64,000 nt of DNA from Pseudonocardia sp. T1-2H (GTDB taxonomy: Bacteria > Actinomycetota > Actinomycetes > Mycobacteriales > Pseudonocardiaceae). Where the stretch lies: NCBI RefSeq assembly GCF_038039215.1, contig NZ_JBBPCL010000001.1:496001-560000 (forward strand), read 5' to 3'. The notes below the pieces were generated by a model. It searched no databases. It worked only from the letters and a program-made list of their open reading frames with translations, and was not told the DNA's origin. Every line of letters begins with the position of its first letter. Position 1 is the first letter of the stretch. Both the position numbers and the translations under genes were made by a program. This document shows, piece after piece, positions 38,471 through 49,182 of this stretch.

Positions 38471-38908
38471 TCAGCCCTTCTCGGCGCGGTACGGGACGAG
38501 CGCCCAGATCACGATCGCGTTCAGCACGATGAGCATCAGGCCCCAGATCGGGAAGTGCGGGAGGAACGCGAAGTGCGCCACGATGTTCAGCCCGGCCGCC
38601 GTGATGCCGAGGGGGCGGGCCCAGCTCGCGCCCCACAGCACGCCGGCGCCCGCCGCGCCGAGAAGGACGGCCAGGACCAGGTGGATCCAGCCCCAGGTGG
38701 CGAGGTTCAACGTGTAGGTGTATTGCGGTGTCCGCACGAGGAGTTCGTCCTGCGCGATCGACGCGATGCCGGTGAGGACGCCGCAGGCCCCCCCAAGCAG
38801 CATCAGGACGGCGGCGAACAGGGCGAAGGTCGTCGTGAACTCCGTCCGACCTCCGGGTGTCGCCGCTCCACCGGGCTCGGCCCGATGCGGCGTCGCGTGC
38901 GTGCTCAT
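38471..38908 (-). CDS. DUF7144-type membrane protein
   Basis: A 145-residue membrane protein with four helices (about 25-47, 62-82, 90-108 and 113-135) and the family's NLATWGWIHLVLAVLLGAAG segment. ATG 38908 has AGGAG 8 bases upstream; the frame continues further but without support. It is related to the gene at 36131-36544. Function unknown. Confidence 0.72.
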   Translation of the reverse strand: MSTHATPHRAEPGGAATPGGRTEFTTTFALFAAVLMLLGGACGVLTGIASIAQDELLVRTPQYTYTLNLATWGWIHLVLAVLLGAAGAGVLWGASWARPLGITAAGLNIVAHFAFLPHFPIWGLMLIVLNAIVIWALVPYRAEKG

Positions 38909-39049
38909 CGTGGACTCCTGTCGGCAGGGCCGGTCTCCGACGTCACCCTGGCCCCTCGGCACCGCCACGGCCCCATCCGGGACGGGTGAATCGTCTCCGG
39001 CCCGCGGGCCGGAGACTCCGCGCCCGCGTGGACGACGGCGACCGGGAGG

Positions 39050-39200
39050 TGTGGTGGGCGCGGCGAGCGAGCGGATTCGGGGGTTCGAGAGGCTCGACGA
39101 GGGGTTGCGGACGGGGGATCCGTGGTACCGCTGGGGTCACTACCTCAGCGAACGGCAGTAGGGACGGTCCGCGAGGGTCTCCGAAGGCGTTGCGGCGGCC
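39050..39200 (+). pseudogene. N-terminal fragment of an MGH1-like glycoside hydrolase
   Basis: The reading SERIRGFERLDEGLRTGDPWYRWGHYLSERQ is the start of MGH1-like glucosidases, which normally continues WGTVREDYS. Here a TAG replaces the Trp codon and one base is lost; GTVREG follows in another frame. The rest of the enzyme (several hundred residues) is absent. A short frame ending AERRSVAIPARYWGEALRTR (to about 39332) follows and is not recognised. Confidence 0.5.
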
Positions 39201-39341
39201 CCGGACGGCGTAATCCCGGACGGGTGGGTCGACGTCGGGGAGGTGCTCGGCCAGGGCGCCAAGCAGCTGGCCGAGCGGCGCAGCGTAGCGATCCCGGCCC
39301 GGTATTGGGGTGAGGCCCTGCGGACGCGATAGGCAGCCGCG

Positions 39342-39548
39342 GTGACGACTGCTCGGCAGTTCATCAAGGAGGTGCGGGAGAACGTGACGCCCGGGACGTC
39401 CGCGCTGTTCGTGATGTCGTCGAACGCGGTGCCGGACAAGGTCCTTGAGCGCTTCGGGACGACCGGGGCGTCGCTGATCTCGACGAACCTGTCGAGCGAG
39501 CAGGAGGCGAAGCTGCGTGAGGCGTTCTCCGAGGTCGAGCACGTCTGA
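39342..39548 (+). pseudogene. C-terminal fragment of a DUF1269 protein
   Basis: The 68 residues from GTG 39342 match the end of DUF1269 membrane proteins: FIKEVRENVTPGTSALFVM, SNAVPDKVLERFG and LISTNLSSEQEAKLREAF. The N-terminal membrane part is missing. It could still be translated as a short protein, but the family would be truncated by more than half. Confidence 0.6.
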
Positions 39549-39667
39549 TGGGGGCGGTGAGGGGTGGGGGCCGGTCGTGTCTCCCGGGCGCGGGGTGATC
39601 AGGGCGCCTTCACCCGGCGCGGGGGATGCCGGGCCCGCTATGGCAGGAGGGTGTTGAAGGTCAGTTT

Positions 39668-40336
39668 GTGACGACCAACCTCAACCCCCTCCTGACCGCA
39701 CTGTACGTCAAGATCGACGACCATCTTGGGCACCGCACCCGTACCGGGCGGCCCCCGAAACTCTCCGACGCAGAACTACTCACCCTCGCCGTCGCCCAGG
39801 TGCTGCTCGGCATCCGTTCCGAGGCCCGCTGGCTGCGCTTCGTACCCGCACACCTCCCCGGGGCGTTCGGCGTACCTGCCGGGCCAGTCTGGCTACAACA
39901 AGCGTCTGCGTGGCGCTCTGCCACTGATCAAGCAGCTGATCCGGGTGTTGGCCTGCGACACCGACCTGTGGGCCGACCCGGTCTGGGTGGTCGACTCGAC
40001 CCCGGTCGAGTGCGCCCGATCCCGCCCCACTGTCAAACGCTCCAACTTGGCCGGATGGGCCGGCTACAGCTACTGCGCAAGCCACTCGCGCTTCTTCTGG
40101 GGACTGCGCCTGCACCTGATCGCCACCCTGCCGAACGTCTCCTCAAACCGGCCCGTCGAGTCGATCTTCGACACACGCTCAAAGGACAACTCGACCTGGA
40201 ACTCGACGGCGGCCGCAGCATCGACGGCGTCGGCGCCCGGATCGGGCAACGCTTCCTCGCCATGACCGCCGCGATCTGGCACAACCGGGCCACCGGCCAA
40301 GAACTCACCAGGTCCCCGACCGCCTACGACCACTGA
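39668..40336 (+). pseudogene. IS982-family transposase remnant
   Basis: The start VTTNLNPLLTALYVKIDD and RPPKLSDAELLTLAVAQVL match IS982 transposases. After a frame slip near 39880 the text continues PGQSGYNKRLRGALPLIKQ and VVDSTPVECARSRPTVKRS. About 150 residues, including later catalytic acids, are then missing (junction near 40130-40170) and the C-terminal LKGQLDLELDGGRS to TAYDH follows. The protein cannot be active. Confidence 0.8.
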
Positions 40337-40356
40337 CCGAGTTCGGACTTCCTCGT

Positions 40357-41691
40357 CTAGCTGAAGAGGGACTGGGCCCAGTACTCGCCGTCCCCGAGGC
40401 CCGGCGGGCAGGCGAAGAGGGCGGAGCCGTTGTGCTCCAGGTACTCCATCATCTTGTCCTTCCTCGCCAGCGCCCGCTGCATCGGGACGAACTGCGTCTG
40501 CGGGTTCCGGACGAACGCGATGAAGAACAACCCCGCGTCGAGATGGCCGCTGCCGTCGGAGCCGTCGACGAAGTTGTAGCCCCGACGCAGGATCTTGACC
40601 CCGTTCAGTGACTCCGATGACGCCAGCCGGATGTGCGCGTCCGTCGGGATCGCGGGCTGCCCGTCCGCACCGCGAGCGTTCAGGTCCGCGCGGTCGAACT
40701 CCTTCTGCCCGCTGAGCGGATTGCCCTCGCCCTTGGTCCGCCCGACGATCTCCTCCTGCTCCTGCAGCGAGGTGCGGTCCCACGTCTCGATGTGCATCCG
40801 GATCCGCCGGGCGACGAGGTAGCTGCCGCCCGTCATCCACGCCGGACCGTCCCCGGCCTCCACCCACACGTGCTGGTCGATCTCCTGCGGTTCCTCGGCC
40901 TTGAGGTTGTTCGTGCCGTCCTTGAAGCCGAAGAGGTTGCGCGGGGTGGTCTGCGCGGTCGAGGTCGACGACGTCCGCCCGAACCCCAGCTGCGACCAGC
41001 GCACCGCGACGGTGCCGAAGCCGATCCGGACCAGGTTGCGGATCGCGTGCACGCCGACCTGAGGGTCGTCCGAGCACGCCTGGATGCAGAGGTCGCCGCC
41101 GGAGCGGTTCGGATCGAGCCGGTCCCCGGTGAACGAGGGGAGATCGATCAACGCGGGCGGCCGCTTGTCCACCATGCCGAGCTTGTCGAAGATCGACGCG
41201 CCGAGCCCGAGGGTCAGCGTGAGAGACGCGGCGGGCAGCCCCAGCGCTTCGCCGGTGTCCGTCGGCGGGGACAGCGGGTTCAGTCCGACGGCGCCGTTCT
41301 CGCTGGTCTCGAGCCCGGCGGTCATACGTTCCGCGGCGGCCGTCCACTTCTGGAAGAGCCGCTGCACCTCGGCCCGGTCCTTCGTGGTGAGGTCCAGGGC
41401 CACGAAGTGCATCCGGTCCTGGGCCGGGGTGACGATCCCGGCCTGGTGCTGCCCCCGGAACGGCACGACGCCGTCGCGGGCCGGCTCGTCGCCGGAGGAG
41501 GCCCCGGCGGCGAAGCCGATGCCGGCCCCGGCGCCGGCGAGCGCGACGCCCGCCCCGGCGAACCCGAACAACCGCCGCCGGGAGAACCCGCCGCCGTTCC
41601 CGCCGGAGGCCACGGGTGGCTGTTCCGGCGGGGCAGGAGGAGTGGACTCCGGCGCTGCGTCCGGTTCGGTCGAGGGGCGGGTCGGGCTCAT
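40357..41691 (-). CDS. efeB: Tat-exported dye-decolorizing peroxidase EfeB
   Basis: A 444-residue haem peroxidase of the EfeUOB ferrous/ferric uptake system. The twin-arginine signal is FSRRRLFGF (about 36-44) followed by an Ala/Gly-rich hydrophobic stretch. The DyP GxxDG motif is in FGFKDGTNN and the proximal His is in DAHIRLA. It is thought to act with EfeO at the cell surface. The ATG overlaps the efeO stop (ATGA). An IS982 remnant lies only 20 bases past the stop. Confidence 0.93.
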   Translation of the reverse strand: MSPTRPSTEPDAAPESTPPAPPEQPPVASGGNGGGFSRRRLFGFAGAGVALAGAGAGIGFAAGASSGDEPARDGVVPFRGQHQAGIVTPAQDRMHFVALDLTTKDRAEVQRLFQKWTAAAERMTAGLETSENGAVGLNPLSPPTDTGEALGLPAASLTLTLGLGASIFDKLGMVDKRPPALIDLPSFTGDRLDPNRSGGDLCIQACSDDPQVGVHAIRNLVRIGFGTVAVRWSQLGFGRTSSTSTAQTTPRNLFGFKDGTNNLKAEEPQEIDQHVWVEAGDGPAWMTGGSYLVARRIRMHIETWDRTSLQEQEEIVGRTKGEGNPLSGQKEFDRADLNARGADGQPAIPTDAHIRLASSESLNGVKILRRGYNFVDGSDGSGHLDAGLFFIAFVRNPQTQFVPMQRALARKDKMMEYLEHNGSALFACPPGLGDGEYWAQSLFS

Positions 41692-42848
41692 GACGTGACG
41701 ACCCCCGCCACCCGGCTGATCGGCTCGGCGAGTGCGTCGACGGCGGCGGCCATGGCCTTCTTGTCGTCCTCGGTCAGCGTCAGGTAGCTCTTGTAGCCGT
41801 CACCCTCGCGGTACTCGTCGAGCAGCGCGTCGACGGCGGCGAAGCGCTGGTCCAGCGTCGGGCCGAGCTGGGGGTCCTTCTCGTCGATCACCGGACGGAG
41901 TGCTGCGACCGCGCCCTGCGAGCCGTCGAGGTTCCCCTTGAAGTCCCAGAGGTCCGTGTGCGAGTAGCGGTCCTCCTCGCCCTCGATCTTGCCGGTGGCG
42001 ACCTCGTCGAGCAGTTCCTTGGCGCCGTTGGCGAGCTGGACCGGGGTGAACTCGAGCGGGGCGACGCGCGTCTGCAGGTCCTTCGTGTCGGCCATCAGCT
42101 GGTCGGCGACGGTGGCCGAGTCCGGCTGCAGGCCGTCGACCCAGAGGTCCTTCTCCAGCCGGTGGAAACCGGTGAAGCCGACGCCCGGCTCGCGCTCGTC
42201 GTCCTCGCGGCCGTCCATCTTCGGGTCGAGGTCGCCGAACGACTCGGCGACGGGCTCGATCCGCTCCCAGTAGGTGCGGGAGACCGGGAAGAGGGCCTTG
42301 GCCTCCTCGACCTTGCCGGCCTTGACGGCGTCGACGAACTCCTGCGTCTTGGGCACGAGCGCGTCGATCTGCGAGCCGACGTAGCGCTTGTAGCCGGCCG
42401 TGGCCTCGGCGAGCTTGGCGTTCGTGTCGACCGAGCGGGCCGCCGTGCCGGTGACGGTGAAGGCGTTGCGGATGCCGTCGCCGATCATGCCGGGCTTGCA
42501 GGCGGTGGTGTAGTCGCCGCCGTCCGGTACCTCGACGATCAGGTTCCGGGACAGGCCCGGGCCGATGTTCTCGACCTCGCCCATGATCCGGTCGCCCGTG
42601 CCGTAGAGGTAGAACTCGGTGACCTTCGTGCCGGAGTTCTTGATCGAGAAGGAGATGTTGCCGGCCGGCGCCTCGACGCTGGAGACCTCGCAGGCGGCGT
42701 CGGTCGCGTTCACCGTGATCGGAGCGCCGACCGCGTCACCACCGGAGGGCGCGGCGGGCTGGGCGGTGCTGGTGCACCCGGCGAGGACGAGTGCGGCGGT
42801 TCCTGCGGTGAGCAGGACGGCAGCCGACCGTCGGGTGGTGCGGGACAT
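41688..42848 (-). CDS. efeO: Iron-uptake lipoprotein EfeO (cupredoxin + M75 peptidase-like)
   Basis: A 386-residue exported lipoprotein with lipobox LVLAGC (Cys about 25). An N-terminal cupredoxin-like domain (about 45-140) precedes the imelysin/M75 domain carrying the HxxE-like GFTGFHRLEKDLW motif (about 225). The family captures iron and passes it to EfeU. ATG 42848 has GAGGAG 8 bases upstream. It lies 18 bases after the efeU stop and overlaps efeB. Confidence 0.92.
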   Translation of the reverse strand: MSRTTRRSAAVLLTAGTAALVLAGCTSTAQPAAPSGGDAVGAPITVNATDAACEVSSVEAPAGNISFSIKNSGTKVTEFYLYGTGDRIMGEVENIGPGLSRNLIVEVPDGGDYTTACKPGMIGDGIRNAFTVTGTAARSVDTNAKLAEATAGYKRYVGSQIDALVPKTQEFVDAVKAGKVEEAKALFPVSRTYWERIEPVAESFGDLDPKMDGREDDEREPGVGFTGFHRLEKDLWVDGLQPDSATVADQLMADTKDLQTRVAPLEFTPVQLANGAKELLDEVATGKIEGEEDRYSHTDLWDFKGNLDGSQGAVAALRPVIDEKDPQLGPTLDQRFAAVDALLDEYREGDGYKSYLTLTEDDKKAMAAAVDALAEPISRVAGVVTS

Positions 42849-42866
42849 GCTCTTCTCCTCGGGGAG

Positions 42867-43695
42867 TCAAACTCGCGCAGCGGCGGAGGTGGTGGACCGC
42901 GCGTGCAGGGGGATGAGGAACAGCGTCAGGACGACGGCGACGTAGAGCACCCAGACGACGGCCTGGAACACGGTCGTCTGGGGAGAAGTTGAAGACCCCC
43001 TTGAGCAACGTCCCGTACCAGGAGTCCGGCGGGATCGTCGCGCTCACGTCGAAGGCGAGGGTGGTGAGGCCGGGCAGCACGCCGGCCTCCTGCAGGTCGT
43101 GCACGCCGTAGGCGAGGATCCCGGCGGCCACGAAGATCAGCAGCAGACCGGTGACGGTGAAGAACTTCGCCAGGTTGATCTTCATGGCCCCGCGGTAGAT
43201 CAGGTACGCGAGGACGATCGCCAGCGCGATGCCGATCAGGAAGCCGATCAGCGGCTGGGCGGTCTCGCCTGCGGCCTGGGCGGCGGCGAAGAAGAAGACG
43301 GCGGTCTCCAGGCCCTCGCGGCCGACGGCGAGCGTGGCCATGACGACGACCGCGACCGGCCCCATCCGGATCGCCGTCTCGAGCTTCCCCTGCAGGTCCG
43401 ACGACAGGGCGCGCGCGTTGTTGCGCATCCAGAAGATCATCCAGGTGACGAAGCCGACCGCGAGGATGGACAGCGATCCGCCGAGGGCCTCCGACGCCTC
43501 GAAGGTCAGCGCCTGCTCGGCGAGGGTGAGTCCGAGGGTGACGCCGACGCTCACGAGCACCGCGATGCCGACGCCGAGCCAGACCTTCGGAAGCTCGCGC
43601 CGGCGGTCCGTCCGGACGAGGAACGCGACGAGGATGCTGACGACGAGGGAGGCCTCGAGGCCCTCCCTCAGTCCGATCAGCGCATTGCCCAACAC
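42867..43695 (-). CDS. efeU: Iron permease EfeU (FTR1 family), one frame slip near the 3' end
   Basis: About 275 residues with seven predicted helices. Both FTR1 REGLE motifs are visible: LREGLEASL (about 8) and GREGLETAV (about 125). The reading frame is lost after GVFNFSP at the CCCC run (42980-42983). Moving one base restores QTTVFQAVVWVLYVAVVLTL and a stop at 42867, just before efeO. The uncorrected frame would overrun into efeO. GTG 43695 has GGAGG 8 bases upstream. A DtxR-like box lies 31 bases upstream. Confidence 0.87.
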
Positions 43696-43725
43696 CGAGC
43701 CGACCTCCGGTTCCCGCTGCCTCGA

Positions 43726-43744
43726 TTAGGTGAGGCTCATCAGT
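43726..43744 (-). promoter_or_regulatory. DtxR/IdeR-like iron box upstream of efeUOB
   Basis: TTAGGTGAGGCTCATCAGT matches the 19-bp IdeR/DtxR consensus at about 13 of 19 positions, including the TTAGG and AGGCT blocks. It lies 31-49 bases upstream of efeU. A second AGGCTAGCTT word follows at about 43753. Iron-dependent repression of efeUOB is the expected outcome. Confidence 0.65.
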
Positions 43745-43870
43745 AGCGGGCTGAGGCTAGCTTGCCGAACCGGCGGTTCGGAAGGCTCCGTCCCGAGGCC
43801 GCGGCGCCGGTCGTCGCTGTAATGTCTTTCGATGTCCGGATCTCGTCCTCGAGAGCGGTCGGCGCGACGG

Positions 43871-44272
43871 TCAGTCCTGCAGGGTCGCGATGCGGGCCCG
43901 GACTTCGCCGAGCGCCTCCTGGTACTCCGGCCGCGGGTCCATCACCACAGCCATCTTGAGCTGTGCGAGCGCCTCGCCGAGACGGCCCTGCCGCTGCAGC
44001 GCCTTGCCCAGCGCGAAGCGCGCGTAGTGGTCGGACGGATCCAGCTCGAGCACCTTGCAGAAAGCCTGCTCGGCCCGCTTGAGCTGCGCGGAGTCCAGGT
44101 AGGCGCGGCCGGCGAGCAGGTGCACCGAGGCGTCGTTGGGCTGGCTCTCGACCACCGGGGTCAGGGCCTGCAACGCGTCGAGCGGACGCCTGTCGGACAA
44201 CAACATCTCGGCACGACGGAACGACTCGAAGACCAGGTTTCGCTCCCGGCGGGAGACGGGTTCGCTCGTCAT
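43871..44272 (-). CDS. Tetratricopeptide repeat protein
   Basis: A 133-residue soluble protein built of about three TPR motifs (SFRRAEMLLSDRRPLDALQ, ASVHLLAGRAYLDSAQLKRA and YARFALGKALQRQGRLGEAL). TPRs mediate protein-protein contacts; the partner is unknown. ATG 44272 is preferred because TAGGA lies about 6 bases upstream; ATG 44278 is two codons longer. It is divergent from eno. Confidence 0.8.
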   Translation of the reverse strand: MTSEPVSRRERNLVFESFRRAEMLLSDRRPLDALQALTPVVESQPNDASVHLLAGRAYLDSAQLKRAEQAFCKVLELDPSDHYARFALGKALQRQGRLGEALAQLKMAVVMDPRPEYQEALGEVRARIATLQD

Positions 44273-44426
44273 GGTCATTCCTACGTTAGGTGTCGGGACC
44301 ATGAATCGCGAGGCTTGACATCCGTGCGCGTCGCGCGAGCGCACGCGCGCCCGCGAGGCCGCTGCGGGAAGGCGCACAGTGACGTGGCCCGGGCTCGTAC
44401 CCCGGATCGTCGGTGCCTGCGGCTAA

Positions 44427-45764
<1,338 letters not shown>

Positions 45765-45772
45765 GGCCGACG

Positions 45773-46300
45773 ATGGCGGCGGTGTCCCACGCGGAGTCCG
45801 AACGGACGCGGGCCCGGGGTGACCGGGCCCGCACTGGTCGCGGTGCCGCCCGTCCGACGAGCGGCAAGCGGGTCCGGGAGCCGCGGCTCACCCGGAGCCG
45901 GTCCCGCGGGGTCGTCGCGGCCACCACCGGCCTGCTCGGGCTGTCGTCGACGCGGCGGGCGGCGATCCTCGCGATCGTCGTCTGCGCGTTGACGCTGACC
46001 GTCGCCATGCCGCTGCGCAACTACGTGGCGCAGCGCCAGGCACTGACGGAGGTCTCCGACCAGCAACGGGCGCTGGCCGCCGAGGTCGATCAGCTGACCG
46101 AGCGACGGGCGCGGCTGTCGGACCCGGAGGAGGTCGCGGCCGAGGCCCGGTCCCGGCTCGGGTACGTCAAGCCCGGCGAGATCCCGTACGTGGTGCAGCT
46201 GCGCGAGACCGCGGACCCCGCCGCGGCGGAGGCAGCCCAGGCGAACACCCCGTGGTACAGACAGTTGTGGAGCGACGTGACGCAAGGATCCCCGCAGTGA
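45773..46300 (+). CDS. Septum formation initiator FtsB/DivIC
   Basis: A 175-residue bitopic division protein. An Arg-rich cytoplasmic N terminus (1-60) is followed by one membrane helix (AAILAIVVCALTLTVAMPL, about 63-81), a coiled coil (about 88-115) and the conserved RARLSDPEEVAAEARSRLGY segment. It works with FtsL and FtsQ at the septum. It starts 8 bases after eno and overlaps the DUF501 gene, the same arrangement as Rv1023-Rv1025. Confidence 0.9.
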   Translation: MAAVSHAESERTRARGDRARTGRGAARPTSGKRVREPRLTRSRSRGVVAATTGLLGLSSTRRAAILAIVVCALTLTVAMPLRNYVAQRQALTEVSDQQRALAAEVDQLTERRARLSDPEEVAAEARSRLGYVKPGEIPYVVQLRETADPAAAEAAQANTPWYRQLWSDVTQGSPQ

Positions 46301-46824
46301 CGAGCCCCGCGAGCCGGGATGCGGCGGCTACCGAATCGGGGTCCGCGGGGGCGTCGGCCGAGGACCTCGCCGTGATCGCCGAGCAGCTCGGCCGCCCGCC
46401 CCGCGGCGTCCTCGCGGTGGCGGCACGCTGCCCGGCCGGCCACCCCGCGGTGGTCCGGACGGCGCCCCGGCTGCCGGACGGCACGCCGTTTCCCACGCTG
46501 TACTACCTGACCTGCCCGAAGCTGGCGTCCCGGATCGGGACCCTCGAGGCCGAGGGCCTCATGCGCGAGCAGACCGACCGCCTCGCCGAGGAGCCCGAGC
46601 TCGCCGCGGCGTACCGCGCTGCGCACGAGTCCTACCTTGCGGAACGGAACGCGATCGAGCCGCTCGGCACGGACGTCAGCGCGGGCGGGATGCCGGACCG
46701 CGTCAAATGTCTGCACGTCCACATCGCCCACTCGCTGGCGAAGGGCCCCGGGGTCAACCCGATCGGCGACGACGCGATCGCCCATCTGGGAGACTGGTTC
46801 ACCACGGGCCCCTGCTCCGCCTGA
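46297..46824 (+). CDS. DUF501 protein
   Basis: A 175-residue protein with the family motifs LGRPPRG (about 27), AARCPAGHPAVV, FPTLYYLTCPKLASRIGTLE (about 65) and PDRVKCLHVHIAHSLAKG (about 133). The conserved Cys and His residues suggest a metal site, but no function is established. The GTG start overlaps the ftsB stop (GTGA). It corresponds to Rv1025. Array D begins 39 bases after its stop. Confidence 0.9.
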   Translation: MTSPASRDAAATESGSAGASAEDLAVIAEQLGRPPRGVLAVAARCPAGHPAVVRTAPRLPDGTPFPTLYYLTCPKLASRIGTLEAEGLMREQTDRLAEEPELAAAYRAAHESYLAERNAIEPLGTDVSAGGMPDRVKCLHVHIAHSLAKGPGVNPIGDDAIAHLGDWFTTGPCSA

Positions 46825-46862
46825 CTCCACGAGCCGACTCCACGAGCCGCGACTCGGTCCCC

Positions 46863-47060
46863 GCGAGTCGCGCTCTGGAGCCGGGCGAGTCGCGTTCTGG
46901 AGCCGGGCGAGTCGCGTTCTGGAGCCGGGCGAGTCGCGTTCTGGAGCCGGGCGAGTCGCGTTCTGGAGCCGGGCGAGTCGCGTTCTGGAGCCGGGCGAGT
47001 CGGGGCCTGAGGCCTCTCGAGTCGCGCCTCTGGGCCGTGCGAGTCGACCCTGCGCGCGCT
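46863..47060 (+). repeat. 22-bp-period array D, 9 units
   Basis: Units start at 46863, 46885, 46907, 46929, 46951, 46973, 46995, 47017 and 47039. Five consecutive units (46885 to 46973) are identical; the last three diverge. It follows the DUF501 stop in sense orientation and faces array E. Confidence 0.96.
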
Positions 47061-47261
47061 GAGGGAGCCGCATCGGCGAGCCCTCCGGGGGCCGTCGCAT
47101 GTCTCGTTCGGCGCGGCGATGACGCGCACGATTTGACGCGCACGATTCGGTAGATCCCGGGCCCGGGCCCATCGCGGTACGAGCCCGGTGACCAGACCCC
47201 GCCGCGCGCCCGACTCCAGTACGAACCGAGACCCGTGTGGCGTCTGATCCCGGCTCGAAGG

Positions 47262-47372
47262 AATCCAGACCGCGACTTGAAGGCGGTAGATCGCGACTCG
47301 CGAGGTTTTACGTCGCGACTCGCGGGGTCTCAGATCGCGACTCGCCCGGCCTTAGATCGCGACTCGCGGGCG
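47262..47372 (-). repeat. 22-bp-period array E, 5 units
   Basis: On the minus strand units with core GCGAGTCGCG repeat at 22-bp spacing (CGCGACT on the plus strand at 47358, 47336, 47314, 47292 and a diverged copy at 47271, 21 bp away). The array begins about 32 bases after the acyl-CoA dehydrogenase stop, in its sense orientation. Bases 47061-47261 between arrays D and E hold no supported gene. Confidence 0.94.
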
Positions 47373-47403
47373 GTCCGGGCGGTCGGGGCGGGCCAGGGGC
47401 TGA

Positions 47404-49038
47404 TCAGGTGGTGGGGGTGACGCGGGTGAGGAGGGTCCGGGTCGCGGTCGTCGGGGGCAGGGTGCCCGCGGTGCGCCAGGGGCCGTCCGCGGCGAGGCGG
47501 GCCGAGACGAACGCGTCCGCGGCCTCGGTCGGCGCGGTCCGCAGCATCAGCGAGCCCTGCAGGCAGAGCGCCAGGAGCTCGGCGAGGCGGCGGGCGGTGC
47601 GCGGGTCCGGCTCCCGCAGCGCGGTGCGCAGCGACGAGCACGCGGCGTCGAAGCGGCTGTCCGCGCCCGCGGCGGCGTCGACCTCCGTCAGCACCGCGTC
47701 CACGGACTCCGGGGACCGGCCGACGGCGCGCAGGACGTCGAGTGCGGTGACGTTCCCGGAGCCCTCCCAGATCGAGTTCAGCGGCGCTTCCCGGTACAGC
47801 CGCGGCATCGGGGACTCCTCCACGTACCCGTTGCCGCCGAGGCACTCCAGCGCCTCCGCGACGACGGCCGGGGTCCGCTTGCACACCAGGTACTTCGACG
47901 CCGGCAACGCCAGCCGCAGCAGCGCCGTCTCGCCGCGGTCCGCGGCGCCGGCCAGCCGCAGCGCCAGCGTCGTCGCTGCCTCGGACTCGACGGCCAGGTC
48001 CGCGATCACCGCCTGCATCAGCGGCTGGTCCGCGAGCCGGGCCCCGAACGCGCTGCGGTGTGCCACGTGGTGCGCCGCCTCGGACACCGCCGCGCGGACC
48101 GTGCCGGCCGAGCCGAGGACGCAGTCGAGCCTGGTCATCGACACCATCTCGATGATCGTCGCGACGCCGCGGCCCTCGTCGCCGACGCGCCACCCGAGCG
48201 CACCCGCGTACTCGATCTCCGATGACGCGTTGGACCGGTTCCCGAGCTTGTCCTTCAGCCGCTGGATCCGGAGCGCGTTGCGCGTCCCGTCGGGGAGCAC
48301 GCGGGGGAGGACGAAGCAGGTCAGCCCGCCCGGCGCCTGGGCGAGGGTCAGGAACAGGTCGTTCATCGGGGCGGAGGTGAACCACTTGTGCCCGACGAGC
48401 GAGTACGTCCCGTCCGCGTGCGGCGTCGCGACGGTCGTGCCGGTGCGGACGTCCGAGCCGCCCTGCTTCTCCGTCATCGACATCCCGGCGAGCAACCCCG
48501 CCTTGGCCTCCGGCCGCGCGAGTCCCGGCGCGTAGGTGCGGGAGGTCAGGCCCGGCTCGAACCGCGCCGCCAGCGCGGGGGCGTGCCGCAACGCCGGGAT
48601 CGACGCGTAGGTCATCGAGATCGGGCAGCAGTGTCCCTGTTCCAGCTGGCTGACCAGGTAGAACCCCGCGGCGCGGGTGACGTGGGCCCCGGGGCCGCCC
48701 GCCCACGGGGCCGCGTGCAGCCCGGCGCCGACGGACAGTTCCATCAGCGCGTGCCACGACGGGTGGAACTCCACCTCGTCGACCCGGTGGCCGTAGCGGT
48801 CGTGGGTGCGCAGGACGGGCTCGTTCTCGTTGGCCAGCCGCGCGTGCTCGCGGTACTCCGCCGAACCGACCGCTGCGGCCAGCCCCTTGAGGTCCTCGGG
48901 GGCGCCGCCCTCCCGACGCAGGGCGTCCGTGAGCGCGGGATCGCAGGCCAGCGGATCGAAGCCGTCGAGCGGCGGGGCCTGGTTGGTCACCGTGTGGGTG
49001 CCCAGATCGGTCTGCGGGTCGACATCGCTGTACGCCAC
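47404..49038 (-). CDS. AidB-like acyl-CoA dehydrogenase
   Basis: A 544-residue flavoprotein of the AidB/isovaleryl-CoA dehydrogenase branch. Near the start VTNQAPPLDG is typical. The FAD/substrate region has ISMTYASIPAL, MSMTEKQGGSDVR and FTSAPMNDLFL; LGGNGYVEESPMPRLYREAPLNSIWEGSGNV is split by the helical C-terminal domain. AidB binds DNA and is induced by alkylation damage in E. coli; here that is only a family analogy. GTG 49038 is chosen; GTG 48990 is possible. Confidence 0.85.
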   Translation of the reverse strand: MAYSDVDPQTDLGTHTVTNQAPPLDGFDPLACDPALTDALRREGGAPEDLKGLAAAVGSAEYREHARLANENEPVLRTHDRYGHRVDEVEFHPSWHALMELSVGAGLHAAPWAGGPGAHVTRAAGFYLVSQLEQGHCCPISMTYASIPALRHAPALAARFEPGLTSRTYAPGLARPEAKAGLLAGMSMTEKQGGSDVRTGTTVATPHADGTYSLVGHKWFTSAPMNDLFLTLAQAPGGLTCFVLPRVLPDGTRNALRIQRLKDKLGNRSNASSEIEYAGALGWRVGDEGRGVATIIEMVSMTRLDCVLGSAGTVRAAVSEAAHHVAHRSAFGARLADQPLMQAVIADLAVESEAATTLALRLAGAADRGETALLRLALPASKYLVCKRTPAVVAEALECLGGNGYVEESPMPRLYREAPLNSIWEGSGNVTALDVLRAVGRSPESVDAVLTEVDAAAGADSRFDAACSSLRTALREPDPRTARRLAELLALCLQGSLMLRTAPTEAADAFVSARLAADGPWRTAGTLPPTTATRTLLTRVTPTT

Positions 49039-49182
49039 GTACCGGAGAGTAACCCGGCTCCGTCCCCCAGGGACCCCCCGCGTGAGCAGTTCGCGCACGG
49101 CGTCGCCGGGCCGGCCGGGCTGCGTGATGTGCGAGGTCCGGACCGCGTAGCGTGGTCGCCCGGAACGGCGAAGGGAACTCCT

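Noticed and set aside
46863..47060. CRISPR array
   Set aside because: The units are contiguous 22-bp repeats with no unique spacers of constant length, and no cas genes are near.
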